A stretch of 64,000 nt of DNA from Phorcus lineatus (taxonomy: Eukaryota; Mollusca; Gastropoda; Trochida; Trochidae), in NCBI GenBank assembly GCA_921293015.1, contig OV121089.1:39790520-39854519 (forward strand). The letters are read 5' to 3'. Below are positions 37,801 to 49,838 of the stretch, one piece after another. A program made the translations under genes and the position numbers. How positions within the stretch are numbered: position 1 is the first letter of the stretch; each line of letters opens with the position of its first letter. The notes beneath the pieces are model-generated. The model did no database searches. It saw nothing but the letters and a program-made list of their open reading frames with translations, and was not told the DNA's origin.

Positions 37801-40468
37801 CTTATTTTGTACTCATACATCTCAGAACTTTGTAATCCTTGATGGCAAGAAGGGCTTGTGGTTTTAAAAGTCTACCATACCTCCTGAAAGTTTGGCAAGT
37901 GTTGGCAAAATTGAAATACTTAGAACATCAAAAATCGCAAAGGCCAGGCAGGCTTGCTGACTTCATTTGCAACAAATCCTAAATGAAAGTAACCGGCAGT
38001 AGGCTGGCGGGCAGGCAGCTATTTCGAACACTGGTGGATTTTGACGTGGATAAATGACCATAATTTGTCCCTCATTGACACAATATAATTCATGAGATAA
38101 TTGTGTTTAATTGTCTTTCCATCTAGTGTCTTCTACTGGCACAATTCTACCCATCTAGCGGCTTGATATAAGAGTACTCAAGGTATATTCATGATAACAA
38201 AAGATGAAGAGCAATGATATCTGCACCACAGCAATAATCTAGTGACAAATCAAAAATACATGGGAAAAAAACTTGTTGCAAGAAAACAGAGAAATAGTTA
38301 TTTTGTATCAAGAACAACAAATAATGTAGCAAGCAATCCTGAATTTGAATTCAATAATTTATTCATATGAACCTGGGATACACACAAGTCTAAATATTTT
38401 AAAGAGAAAATTTATCTAAATCATTTCAACATTCCATTGAACAAAGATAAATGATAAAGAGAACTTTTCACAAGACAAAATCAACCAATCAACTGGCTTC
38501 TGAAATTGATGACAATTTAACAGCTCTGGTCACTGTGAGATCACCAATTGATGACCATTGCACAGTCTTTTCAAGCAAAATTGAGCACAAAAATTTAATT
38601 ATAAACACAATTTGAGGAAATCAATAGATCCTGTAGGAGTAGATTGAATTGAAGCCACGTCGTGAATTTCAGCTGAGTAGCATCTCCTTGGGGACAATTC
38701 TTCATGGAGAAATATTGACTAAGAAAAATACATATTTCTTATTTCACCATCATGTTTGTCAATTTCATTAAAGCTATCAATCTTTCCCAATGGAAAATTA
38801 CAAGTTTGTTTTAACAAAATCTTAATAGAATTTGGGTATATTGAATAACTCTTTTAAATTTAACTTGCTTGAGGTTATTTACTGAAATGAAATCCTGGCA
38901 AACCTATTGGTAAATTAAATTAGTTTTAATTCAATGTCAAATAAATGATTTCTAATCAAAACATCATTTAGCATTTAGAAAATAAAGCTTTAACTTAAAT
39001 GTTCATAAAGAAAACAAGAATGGGGAATTCAAAAAACAATTTGATTATAATTCAGAATTTAGTCAAGAGTATAAAAATTAAGGGCATACTTTCTCTTTTA
39101 ATAATGATAAAAAAATTATGATAAGGTCAAATAAAATACTGAAGCCTTATGATCAAATGTTGAGCTTGGTCGAGCAGATATAATCTGCCATGGGATGTCA
39201 AGGTGCATTGAGGTGTGAAATCTACAACCTGAAATAAAGTCAGAAACAAGGCTGTCAACTATTGATCTGATACCAAGTGGAGGGGAAAAAGTTCTCGACA
39301 TGGGGATGTGACAGATGATGTATAGAGGTCCAAAAAAAAGAAATTAAAAACAGCCTCGTGAAGAATGGTAGGATTATCCAGATGTTGGATCTTTTACAAG
39401 AACGTTAAAACACCTCAACATTGGAACGAAGACATGACCCAAGTCTTTCAGAACACCAAAGAACCATGAGAGGTCATGTGATAAGTGCAGCCTTAGCATT
39501 GAACATAATGTTACAAAACCTGTTCAGGGAAAGCTGATTTTCACAGATTAATCTTGACAAATGTATTTCATTGATCAAGGTAGATTGATGGCTTTGTAAT
39601 GAAACTAATTAAGACATCTGCAAATCAGAGACCATTCTTAAAGGGGATGATATTTTACACCCTCATCTTTTAAGGGCAAGTTATTAAGATGCAGGGTATG
39701 AAAATTAAACAACCAAATCTCATCAGTTTTGAAGGGCAAAGATATTGGTCCAAACTTACCTAGAGCTGTGTGTCCTTTCGTATGGCGTAGAATCTCACTG
39801 TGTGTCTTTGGAATGTCTATATCCGCTGGAGGTTGGTAACGTGTGAAAGACATGAAACAATACCATTTACACTTGTCTTTTTTCGGGAAGTTTGAAGTCA
39901 TCAATTCTTTGGCAAAATGACTCCAGAGTTCATTACCAGACATAGAGTATGCTTGTTCTATTGTTAACTTGCTACGGAATATATGGCATAGTGGCATATT
40001 ATTTTCGTCTCTTTCAAGCTGAAATGTCCGTCGACCAAAACCATGTTCTTTCATTTTTTCAGCTGTGAACGTTTGAATGAGTTGAGCTCCAAGAGTGATC
40101 CTTCGAATGGCACTAGTTGGTGAGCAATCTTCATCATTGGGTCCTTGGAAGTATCCGTCATCGTCAGACAGGATGATATACACTGGGCGGACGAAATGGG
40201 CAAGATGGGGATCAGTGTAGATGAACGTTAACGTCAATGTTTCATCCTCAAACTGTAAATTGATTGTATTTTCTCCCAGGTTCAGCTCCAGGAGGACCTT
40301 GAAGCATCCCTCGATGACTGGCCATTGATACCGACGTCGGAGTGGATCCCTGATGTTCCAAACGTCGATGACGCCATCGTCATGACATTCGTCGATTTCC
40401 CCAAGGAGGAGAAGGATGTGGTATGAGACGACCTCTCTGTCCACTGCATTGTACACCTTGATCTTCAT
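34884..40468 (-). CDS. putative zinc metallopeptidase, Metallopep family (PF12044-like), N-terminal half, two exons
   Basis: The coding sequence is join(34884..35016, 39760..40468) on the minus strand, about 280 residues with the 3' end missing. Exon A encodes residues 1-236 plus one base and ends at a GTAAGT donor (39759). Exon B starts after TTTTATCTGCAG and ends at GTAGTG (34883). The phase-1 junction restores HTALGGGGLALFGTGNLHTW. Family-like landmarks are GEIDECHDDG (23-32), FKVLLELNLGENTINLQF (56-73), RITLGAQLIQTFTAEKM (123-139), GFGRRTFQLE (143-152), CHIFRSK (161-167) and WAETIDEV followed by KYMDDSAYR in exon B. From family knowledge, relatives (yeast YIL108W type) have a zincin HExxH site shortly after the DDSAYR-like segment, and some have a jacalin-like lectin domain. 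The function is uncharacterised. ATG 40468 is chosen because two in-frame TGA codons precede it in the same exon. The catalytic exon was not found in the window. Confidence 0.85.
35081..35345 (+). repeat. foldback repeat, copy A (long arms, GAGCGAGAGCGAG core)
   Basis: The arms of about 65 bp (35085-35150 and 35154-35221) pair along most of their length, for example CCATGACATACTATGTTTA with TAAACATTGTATGTCATGG. The core between them is GAGCGAGAGCGAG. Downstream come TTCTGTTTATTAC (35220) and, 85 bp on, TTGACGTGACATCAC (35311-35325). Two related copies lie at 50278-50590 and 58700-58975. Confidence 0.8.
37745..37810 (+). mobile_element. MITE end(s) starting TTAAAGGGCCACTGT and TTAAAGAGACACT
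   Basis: Two TTAA-initial motifs lie 27 bp apart. The second, with its CATGATTTTCATG continuation, matches the right end of the TTAA-flanked element at 10861-13204. I could not find the opposite end, so the copy may be truncated or nested. Confidence 0.5.
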
Positions 40469-40516
40469 CCTACACGCCAGGACGAGCCACTCTCATCAGC
40501 TTCCCAGCCTCATCTT
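40469..40516 (-). other. 5' UTR portion of metallopeptidase exon A with splice acceptor
   Basis: On the minus strand a pyrimidine-rich tract (TTCCTCCTGTGTTTCAG) precedes 40516, followed by 48 nt containing two in-frame TGA codons before ATG 40468. An upstream non-coding exon and the promoter should therefore lie at higher coordinates. I could not identify them. Confidence 0.65.
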
Positions 40517-40519
40517 CTG

Positions 40520-43380
40520 AAACACAGGAGGAACAATCAGAATGACAGATCACGTTAGCCAGACATGCAGATGTCAAATGTAAAAACCAATTTTGCAAAA
40601 AACTTTTGTCTTTCTTATGGTCAGGCACACATGTTCGATACCAGATCTATAGCATTTGATCTTAAAGGGGAGGAACAGCTGCAGTATTCTTGTAGATATT
40701 AAATTCAAAGGACATACCTTTGCATCTTCATGTTAGTAATACGATAGCTATCATTGTCTTTTTGACACATGCTCCAATAAGATTATATGAGTGGCAAAAG
40801 CATAAAAGCACAATTCGGAATGTCTTCTCATATACAATATCAAATAATATACTCTAGTTGTACTATCCCTATTGTAAGAAAATATTTTCCTGTTCGGTCT
40901 GGTTTTTGTAGGATTTTAAAACAGCTACAGAATCAGTACCAGAAGAGAATTTCTCAAAATCTACCTAGTATGAATACCAGTATATAATGGTCTGAGTCAG
41001 TAGACAGAGTACAATTGATAGAAGCTGGAACATTAACATCCTACCGGTAGATGTCTTCAGTGGATCACTGAGTATGAGACATAGGGGACTGATAGAATGG
41101 TTTAGTTTGGTAGGTTACTCATGAAAACCTTCTGTCAGTAGCAAACATTTCAGTCTCAGTAGTTCATATAAATGGTTTTGGATTGTTATTTAAAATGTTA
41201 TCTTCGCAATCCAAATATTTTGATCTTGATCCAATAAACTTAATTTGATTAAAATCTAAATAAATTGACATTAAAACAAAATCCAAAAACAAGTAAAATA
41301 GAAATATTTGTACTTGATCTTACAATATGATGTTCCCAATTATGTCAATATAAAAGTACAGGCAAACTTTTCACAGCCAGTAATGGGTATGGAAGGCTGT
41401 GTGAGTTTTATATACTCAGACCACTGTGTGACACACATAGTCATTATTTTACTACAGATGATAACCTTCACACCAGACATAATAAACATACAGTTGACAC
41501 ATACCATTATCATAATTGTCGACCTGAAAGGAAATTCTTATCCATTCCTGAATGGTCTCCTATTGTAGCATTAGAAACTTAGAAACTCTATAAGTGAACT
41601 ATTATTATCATTATTATTATTGAAAAACAGTTAAACAGTTACCAGATGAAATACCTGATTAAATCTTTGCCTCTGGTTTTTGATTATTCAGTTTGTTTTA
41701 GCTTTCTTGAAGGCTTGGATTCCTGACAATAGCCAGTCTTGGTTGACAACCATAACAATCAGTTTAAAACTATACAATACTGCAAACACACAGACCTTGT
41801 CCAAAGTCACATTAAAACAAAAAACAATCAGTCTTGTAGAATTTTTTTCTTTAAGTTGTAAAAATGTTTTCATGATTACAAACTTTCATAATGAGTGATC
41901 ATATACATTTTTTTCTGAAAATGAAGAAAAGAAAATAGGACAGAGGTGGAAGCCCTGTTGAAAACCAAACTCAAATGCTCCTTTTCATATCAACAATCTT
42001 CCTCAATGGTGCATTAAAAATATGAACCAAACCATTTGAATCAATACTGAATTTGTTGGAAATGACTAAATTAGGCATGACAAGAAAAAATTTCATGGCT
42101 TTTCAATACATGCGCAATTATAATGTGGTGATACGTAAATGATATTGATAATCTGTAATCAATTTTCAATGAAAAAGAAGAAATCTGAGTCACAAAGCAA
42201 TTCTAGAATTAAGATTTCTTTCTGCATAAAGCCCATGGGAACAGATCCACTATTGACATTGGTGCTGTATTACCTGGTTCTCCGATTGATATTCTAAAAA
42301 ACAGTATCTCAAATCGTAGTAAAAGTGATGAATTGAATGAAATACCATAGAACTTTTTAAAGAATTTTAAACCTTAGGAAATGAGTATCAACTTCAACAG
42401 CTATAAGAAGAAATGATGCAATATCACATGAATGTGAAAAAAACTCTATCCATCCACTGTAGCAATTTACTTGCTATTTTCACGGAGAAGCAAACAAAAT
42501 AAATTAATGTATTATTAAAGACTTAAGTTCAATTGCAATATCATAAAATTCATTGTATTTGCCTCGATAACCTCTTTTTTGCAGATATGATAACGATAAT
42601 AAACCCATAGCATCAACATGATCAATGGAATTTTTCTTTGCACATTGTAGTTATTTAATACTTTATTAAAACTTTAAACATCTATGATTCTAAGCTTCTA
42701 TTCATTTCTGAGTATTATTCATTGACTTCTCTCATTAAACCAAATAAAGCTTCATAACACATTTCATGGAGTCCAAAAGGTTCCTTTGTGATAGGGACAC
42801 TTATCAACTCCATATTGTGACTCCCTTGGTATAATGGAGCTTGATACAAGTGTGTCCTTTGAAAATGATAGATTTTATGTTCATTAAAAATTCCATTTCA
42901 AGATTTCAAGAAAAGTCAAATATATGGAAGGCATTCAGCACATAATCAATTAATTTTTCTCGAACTTCAGCGAAATAGCAATTTCTGTCAACACTGCCAG
43001 ATGAGTTCACTCAATTTCATTTTATTGAAAGGAAACAATGGTCAAGCTTCCAACAAGTTCATCCTAGTAACTATACCAGAATTATTCATTGCATCGAAGT
43101 TCCATGATTCTGATGCTATAAAAGTCGTCTCCCTTGGGGATTGGTCTACATATCATCTGTAGATGTCATGACCTCGCAGATTTATTACAGCGCATAACAC
43201 TTCCACTGTGGATGGTCAGTCAGAGGCCATCACATTATCATTCATTTCACTATAACAGTTGCAACTCTCACAGATAACTAAAGTGTAGTGAAATAATACA
43301 ATCCCTGAAATGGTAAACTTGTTGGATGGATTTTTTTTCCTCCTTGCGAAGCGTTTTTGTTCCTTAATTACAAGATCTGA
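40520..43380. other. upstream intron or intergenic DNA of the metallopeptidase gene
   Basis: No exon is recognised. It contains an ATT/TTA microsatellite (about 41602-41622) and poly-A/T tracts. Open frames at 41308-41568 and 41680-41898 are AT-rich and unrecognised. Confidence 0.35.
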
Positions 43381-43651
43381 GATGTCCTCAAAATAATGAT
43401 TATGAAGGAAACAGTTATAATGCCAACATTGCTATTGTAATATGAGGAGTTTTGAAACAAGACAGAGTTACTTGGCAATCTAACCCCACTTTAATAATAA
43501 TAATAAGTGTATTTATAGAGCGCATTTGTCCATCATTCAGTTGCTCAAAGCGCTATAAAGAGCATTCACTTATGTCATAGATACTAGTCTTAATGCACCA
43601 CGGATGTCATCAAAATAATGATTTTGCAGGAAACAGTTATAATCCCATTAT
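43381..43651. repeat. 46-bp direct repeats flanking an AAT-headed SINE-like fragment
   Basis: GATGTC.TCAAAATAATGATT and the following GGAAACAGTTATAAT occur at 43381-43426 and 43606-43651. Between them (43493-43565) is an (AAT)n run leading into TTTATAGAGCGCATTTGTC and CAAAGCGCT, which resembles a repeat widespread in marine invertebrates (from memory). Confidence 0.65.
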
Positions 43652-43654
43652 ATG

Positions 43655-45115
43655 TAAATTAAGCTGCAAGACAAAATCACCGACGTTTCACACATATTAT
43701 CAGGAAACCCTGGAGTTTTGAATTCTTCAAGTTCAGTGGAACATTGTGATAAGTTATAAATGACACAACGCTGGCAATTTATTCATAAATCTAAGGTTTA
43801 ATTAGTATAAAAAGGTTAAGTTTTGTTTCAATTTCACCCTTTGAAAATATATAAGTAAAACATGTACATACACCACTGATGATTGACTTAGTGACATGAT
43901 ATGTATATAAAATTTGTACAAGGGTTTAAAACCATTGAATATAGACAAGGAATTCATGATGCGACAATATATCAATGTCATGGCAGGAAAGCTTTCATAC
44001 TTCGGCACAGTATTGAAAGAATTCTTTAAGCAATGTACAGAAAAATTGTGTGAAAAGCATCTGTCAAAGTTACACAACTAAGCTGATTTCAAATAACTGG
44101 TTATTCAACCAGCAGGATTTTTATCATATAGGATATTATTCCTAAGGAGAAATTTAACAGAGCTGTTAGTAACAATAATCATCATATCTAACCTGGAGCT
44201 ATATAATTATGAAAGTAAATTGTTTTGTATTTTTCTATATTTGTTCATTGAAATTTTACATTTTCATAACTCCTATTTGTCCTTTCTAATGAGTTTTGAG
44301 ATTTTCGCATTGCTTTTGTAACATTTAATTTGCAGGAATTTTGAGAAAAACAACAGCATATTGTGCTATGTATCGACAATGTTAAAAGATAATGGATACA
44401 AATCACATCAGGAGATTTCCATATAGTAACACCTCATGAGATTTATTTTGACATGATGTTGACGAGGAACTTGCACCTGACTGATACAGGTGTTGATAAG
44501 GGGACGGCATGCACTCCCAGCTGGTGTAAAGCTGCACCTGCTGCATTGCAGCTGAGAAAGAGATACATACATATATTCATGCTGATGGGCAACATTCACT
44601 CTCTGAAGGTGACACATTGACAGCCCTCACAGAGATTCTTTGCATTTTTTGGTTCATTGAAGGAATTATAAACATATATAAAGATAAAATTGATACAAAC
44701 CTTGAAAAAAGGATGCAGGTCTTTGAAAATTCACGTAATTTTTTTTCCTCCATTCTCTCAAAAATCAATTATATGAGGAGTGATGGACAAGGAAGGGTTT
44801 CTTGGGAGTTTAACTCCACTTTCAAGAATATTTACTGACGTCATCGAGACTAATGATACAGCAGGGAGAAAACCTACAACACCAATATGGCTACAAATTG
44901 CACTGAAACCTCTCAGCATCACCTGGCACTTGGGAAACTTTAGTTGCACTGTACTGAAATTCATAATTCCCAAAGTTTTTCGCTTAAAAACAGTTTTCTG
45001 CAGATTACAAAGTTCAGGAACATTTGGTGGGATTTGATCTCCTGAGCTCTTAATCTGAATATGAAGTAACCACAGTGGTGCCCAAGAGGAGAGTTTATTG
45101 GGGTTGAACTACCAA
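43655..45115. other. no gene convincingly seen
   Basis: Overlapping frames on both strands at 44577-45206 are unrecognised. At 45070-45105, TTTATTGGGGTTGAACT is loosely like the complement of a pol III B box, and a decayed tRNA-SINE is possible. Confidence 0.3.
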
Positions 45116-45139
45116 GAGAACTATCAAACACTATTACTA

Positions 45140-45235
45140 GGTCTAAAACAGTACACTTGAACTTCGGTTCAGTACGTATTGCGGTACAAGACTCAGTTCG
45201 ATACATATTCTGTTTGGTACTTCAGGTACTTCGTT
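45140..45235. repeat. degenerate GTAC/GGTAC-rich repeat
   Basis: GGTTCAGTACGTATTGCGG and the repeated GGTACTTCAGGTACTTCG look like the low-complexity ends of a DNA transposon family. There are no intact termini. Confidence 0.35.
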
Positions 45236-45827
45236 TCATTTTTTTCAGACAATCACAAAGTTGTTAAATCCCTTTAAAGTAAAAATGCTTCATTGAAGTT
45301 TTCCGGGTTTAAATATATTTCAAGTCTCCGTAATAAAGTTTCTGTTCAAACCATAACTTTGTGTATGTTATGACTGCATAGTGTTGGTTGATATCTGAAT
45401 AAATGTCAGGTCAACAACGTTAACACTCTTACTCTTAGTTAACATGTCCAATTTTATCATTTTCATGAAAAAAATTTCATAAATTCACTCTGTGCTGTAG
45501 ATAATTCCCAAATTAAGATTTTAGACGATACTGATATAATTTATTAGAAATAAAAACAATTTGTGACACATAGACATTGATAACTCACTCACTTTGACAA
45601 TTTTGTTGTTGTTGAGGCATTTAAATGTTTTGCCTCATTCTTCATGCAGACATTTTAAACAAATGAATGTTAACTGTAAGATAAACTGTCACTATCACAA
45701 CATATCCTAGAATTCTGTGGATGAGAGTTTTTACTGTCAGTCAAAAGAAGGTTTAAAAATCTTTGATACTTCCTAAATAATTTTACAAAATGCAAATACT
45801 CTATCTTCCATAATCTGATTACATCAG

Positions 45828-47384
45828 CATACATGGCATAATCCAACAGAGGCGATGGGGGTTTTTTCCCATTAGGGACTGAAATGGGGGTTTTTCCTTC
45901 TCAATGGGGGTTTTTAGGGTCTGAAATGGGGGTTTTCCTTTTTTTGCAGAACATATGATTTATCGTATTTAAAAATAACAACTCATTATTATTATCTTAT
46001 TATTTTTAGATAAAATTTCAAACCTCATTGCAGGAATTTTGGTACTAGCTTATTACAAATATTATCCATAAATTACTATGTTTTATTTGAAAAATAACTT
46101 TATGTTGTGACATATAAATCTATAAGAATCCAGTTAGTTATATCTAACATAAATCATAATACAAGTCTTTTAAACAGGATCTCAATAATTAACATGAGAA
46201 GTTTGTGACTGTCATGCAAAAATATTTTGGTTATTATTATCTTTATCAACTTAGATTGAATTATCACTTAAATCTGACATAAAATTAATTTACAGTTAAT
46301 TGAAAATATTAATTGAGTAAGACTTCAATCTAGAAAAATCCAACTGTGATCGTCACATTGAAATTTAAGAATTACAGATCGTTTGTAATTATTTACGGAT
46401 CGATGAGAAGACGTTGTTTATAAATGCACTTCTTGCAATAATAGAAGTGTTGATGAACGGCGGTTTATCGACAATGTTTGAATGAATGAGCGCGTTTACT
46501 TCACGTAAATTTAAACGAAATTTCAAATAGTTTAATCGTACCTGCCTCATTAAAACATCGATAATATGTTTTGTTTACAAATATTCTTCCTAAAAACATG
46601 AATTAGATCGTGTTTTCAAAACTATGTACGAAAATACGACTCCGGACTGCCAAAGTAAATTTTACAAGTTGGTCGAAACATGTGGTCGTGATAATTTCAT
46701 GGCAACATATTACCGATACAACATAAAATGTAAAATAAACCATAATGTGTTTAGCAGTTATTCGTATTTTATTAAAATAATGAAACATACAATAAATACT
46801 TTTATTTATTCATATATAACTCGAAGAAAGACAATCGTAAAGAAAATCATGGACACGAGAGCATAATTCCAATGTTATTTGTCGTTAAGAAAATGCATTG
46901 ATTTTCCAAACGGTGTTTCCTTTTTATAGCTCCTGTAAGATAATGTTCACGACTTCAACGTTCATTTTCGGTAATTTGTGCGATTAATAAACCTTTTGGA
47001 GTTTAAGAGGAATGTTGTCGATCTTTATTAGTCTATTATAATGATATTGTAATATCTTATCATTAACTTAAACGTAATTCATCGAGCTTCAGCTATCCTA
47101 TAGAAATAAAAACTACTTGATAATTAATTCTCGAATCACCGATGTACAATAACAACGTGCACTTGTGATCGTATTTTGACAAATATTTGTTTTAATTTCG
47201 ACTAAAACTATTGAGAAGTTTGGAATTTTATCAAATCAAAGATTTAAAATAGGTAACACAGCCTTGAAAAATCATTCTAAGCACTTCTCTTAAAATCGGG
47301 TTTTTTCCATACCTAATCGGGTACGCGGGTTAGGCGGCCTGAAATCGGGTAAACCCGCCGAAATCGGGTAATATGCCATGTATG
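45828..47384. mobile_element. 1.56-kb DNA element with CATACATGGCATA TIRs and a 6-bp target duplication
   Basis: The left end CATACATGGCATAATCC (45828) and the right end (reverse complement CATACATGGCATATTACC, from 47384) share 13 perfect terminal bases. CATCAG flanks both sides exactly (45822-45827 and 47385-47390). Both ends carry repeated G-rich motifs on the same strand: GAAATGGGGGTTTTTCC on the left, with G5 runs at 45857, 45886, 45906 and 45928, and AAATCGGGTTTTTTCC and GAAATCGGGTAAACCC on the right (47290-47370). The interior is CpG-richer than the flanks but has no recognisable transposase. I cannot assign it to a superfamily. Confidence 0.72.
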
Positions 47385-47390
47385 CATCAG

Positions 47391-47670
47391 TAACATTTCT
47401 ATTTAGAGACTGCCATTCTCAAGCCAAGAAGTCTGATCTGTTATGAAAACAGGGGTGACAGGTTATTGTCTCGTAGTACCATGTCAATTGTTTTTACTTT
47501 TGTATTAAATAAAGATCAGTCCATCGTGGGGGGGGGGGGTTTACAGGCCCGTCAGTCAGTGATCATGGAAAGTTTTATGGAGGCATTTTACATGCAACAT
47601 AAATCCAAGTTATTTCTATAAAGACTTCTTAATGTTTGTCAAAATAAAGAACTTTCAAAACTGGTGATAT
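47391..47670. other. no gene; poly-G tract
   Basis: A run of about 11 G lies at 47529-47539. Confidence 0.5.
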
Positions 47671-47794
47671 GGGGTTTAACACAACTAGTATTATTGCAGG
47701 GAGAAAGCCCGCAACACCATTGTGACTATGCATTGCGGTGAAACCTGCGAGCATCGGCTGAAACTAGCGAACCATGGGTGGTACTGTGCTGAGT
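47671..47794 (-). mobile_element. SINE copy, 3' half
   Basis: On the minus strand it runs from CAGTACCACCCATGGTTCGC through GGTGTTGCGGGCTTTCTCCC to TAATACTAGTTGTGTTAAACCCC. It lacks the head and the ACTC tail. Confidence 0.68.
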
Positions 47795-47799
47795 TATAG

Positions 47800-49265
47800 A
47801 CACATGGAGAAAGCCGTGAGTGCTGAAAGAAAGTTTTACTTATCACACTCTTTAAAGTAAGATAATGCAAGTCAGTAATTTTTTAATTCATGTATTGTGA
47901 AATTGATCTTGATTATCAAACAATAGACTGATAAGGTTGTCAACAAGTAGAATTATTAGGTCTATCTCTAATTAAATAAAAACCATCAAATTGTCAAATG
48001 AACTAGAACTTTGCCGACTCAATGTCAGGCCATGACATTTTTCAACCCTTCATAGTTTTTGTAAACAAACTCCATCAAATATATAATTGTTTGAAAATCA
48101 CATATGCGGTATGAACCCAAAATACAAATAAGTGTACCGTGTACCGAACAGAAAGATCATAATTTCCTCTGACCTGAGACGAATGACCATAAATGTAACC
48201 TAAAACAGTTTGCTGAAAGATGCTGACAATTGCTGCGATAAAATGATAACCCAAGTGGAAACAGTATCTTAACAATGTGCTGAAAACTGACTATTTTTGC
48301 CTTGGTAAGACCAAAAATGTGTTGACAAAACAATGACAATCCGTTGCAAGATTTTTAAAAACTGTCTGGAGACCGGTATGAGATGATATCATCCTCTTCT
48401 TCAACACCTCAGTTCAAGTCAGAGAAATGTCAGGTCACTGTAGTCCTAGATCAACAGCCCAGCCACAACTAATGTATATTCCATGCAAGCTGTCTGATGT
48501 TCGAAAATAACTTTGCGGATCTCTTTAACAAATGTAACTTTCAACACAATATCTGGATAAAAGTGTTCTGGAGATGAATGGGGTTGTCTGTTTGTGCGTA
48601 ATGGAATGCCTGATAGACTGTTTGATGTTCATGGGGAATTGACTTTCACAAGGTACGCATAACAAAATCATTATAGACGAAAAGATATATGTCTATCAGA
48701 GTTTAATACTCACTCTGCTTTTAAGAGTTTAACTGTCTCTCTCTCTCTGCCTGATGAGAGGAACTTAGCTATGAACTCAAATGATGATTGATGAACAGAG
48801 AATACATATATAATCCTCTGACCAAGGTCAATTAATATTTCAACCAATGTTCCTGTTGGTTATCAAAAGAAATAAAAACATTAAAGAAGGTCTATTAGTT
48901 TTTTATCATTCTGGGAGAACAGTCAAGGACTTACTCTGGAAAAGCTTGACACTGGTTAATGCAGTCGATTAAGGGTTAATCTTTACAAAATATACAAAAT
49001 AGAATTCACATTTCTCCAATATGACGACAACACATTCTGAGTCCAGAGAATTAAACATGCATGTAATCCCATCGTCCAGACTTAAATACTTAGCATTCTC
49101 AATACGACACTCAGTATTAGAATGCCAATTCTTTGCAAGATTCTTTAGCCGATGACATTTAGATGACACTTACAGCAAAGGACAAAAGTGAAAGAAGATC
49201 AGATTTTTTTTAACATCTAAAGCTGGATAACTGACTTGGATATCAATAGAGGAAACAGAAGAAGG
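47800..49265. other. no gene seen
   Basis: AT-rich, with a CT microsatellite at about 48733-48747. No recognisable exon. Confidence 0.35.
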
Positions 49266-49268
49266 AGT

Positions 49269-49448
49269 GTTTCAGCCTACGATCGTATCATTGAGGCCTC
49301 ACGGTTCGAACGGTAGAAGCTCAAAAATCCACCTCAGTTCCAGGGCTCTCCTGGAGCGAGTGGTACTCTCTGAGTCAGGGTTTTGTCTAAGTTGAGCGTT
49401 GATCTTATAGAATAAGTCGCTCTTGGAATGGTCAGGGAGATTGTAGTG
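49269..49448 (-). pseudogene. remnant of a Penelope-like (GIY-YIG type) retroelement protein
   Basis: Minus strand from 49448: HYNLPDHSKSDLFYKINAQL, then a charged stretch and LELRWIFELLPFEP to a stop at 49299. In the next frame it continues GLNDT. This matches the end of proteins that read H-F-N-L-P-G-H-S ... R-E-x-x-W-I-x-x-L-R-T-L-x-P-x-G-L-N, found in GIY-YIG-bearing Penelope-like and related retroelements (recalled, not searched). Only about 55 residues remain, with one frameshift. Confidence 0.6.
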
Positions 49449-49654
49449 ACTTGGATATCAGTTTGGTTGGTTAGTGACATTAAATATGGCAGAATGTCTA
49501 CAAAAACAAACATGTTGACTTTGCTTGGACAAAGAATCTTTGACCTTTACATGAGAGAGATATCTTGATGAAGAAAGAAATATGTTGAAGACAGGAAAAA
49601 GATCAGCTGTGATGAATAAGGAGATGACCGATAGAAAGAGACAATATATTAACA

Positions 49655-49838
49655 TACTGCTCATAAGAGCCAAAACGCTTCTCATAAAAGCCAAAAATGC
49701 TTCTCATAAAAGCCAAAAATGCTTCTCATAAAAGCCAAAAGCATACTTGTCATTAAAGCTAAAAACACACTTCTCATTAAAGTAATAAACATACTTCTCA
49801 TTAAAGTCAAAAGCATACTTCTCATTAAAGCCAGACAT
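49655..49838. repeat. 22-24-bp minisatellite, 8 units
   Basis: CTTCTCATAAAAGCCAAAAATG-type units start (at TCAT) at 49661, 49682, 49704, 49726, 49750, 49774, 49798 and 49822. The spacing changes from 22 to 24 bp part-way, with TAAAAG becoming TTAAAG. Confidence 0.88.

Larger units (their letters stand above)
35017..39759 (-). other. intron 1 of the metallopeptidase gene (4,743 bp)
   Basis: Bounded by a GTAAGT donor (complement of 39754-39759) and a pyrimidine-containing acceptor ending TGCAG (35017). It holds a foldback repeat (35081-35345), a TTAAAGAGACACT MITE end (37772) and a TTC microsatellite (about 35817-35834). A weak repetition at 37160-37560 (…CTCRNCAGATGA…) may be a decayed tandem. 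Confidence 0.8.

Noticed and set aside
39638-39759. The last 40 codons of the 276-codon frame (after HTAL)
   Set aside because: These read through the GTAAGT donor into the intron. Joining at 39760 to 35016 restores the family motif GGGGLALFG, so the extension is not protein.
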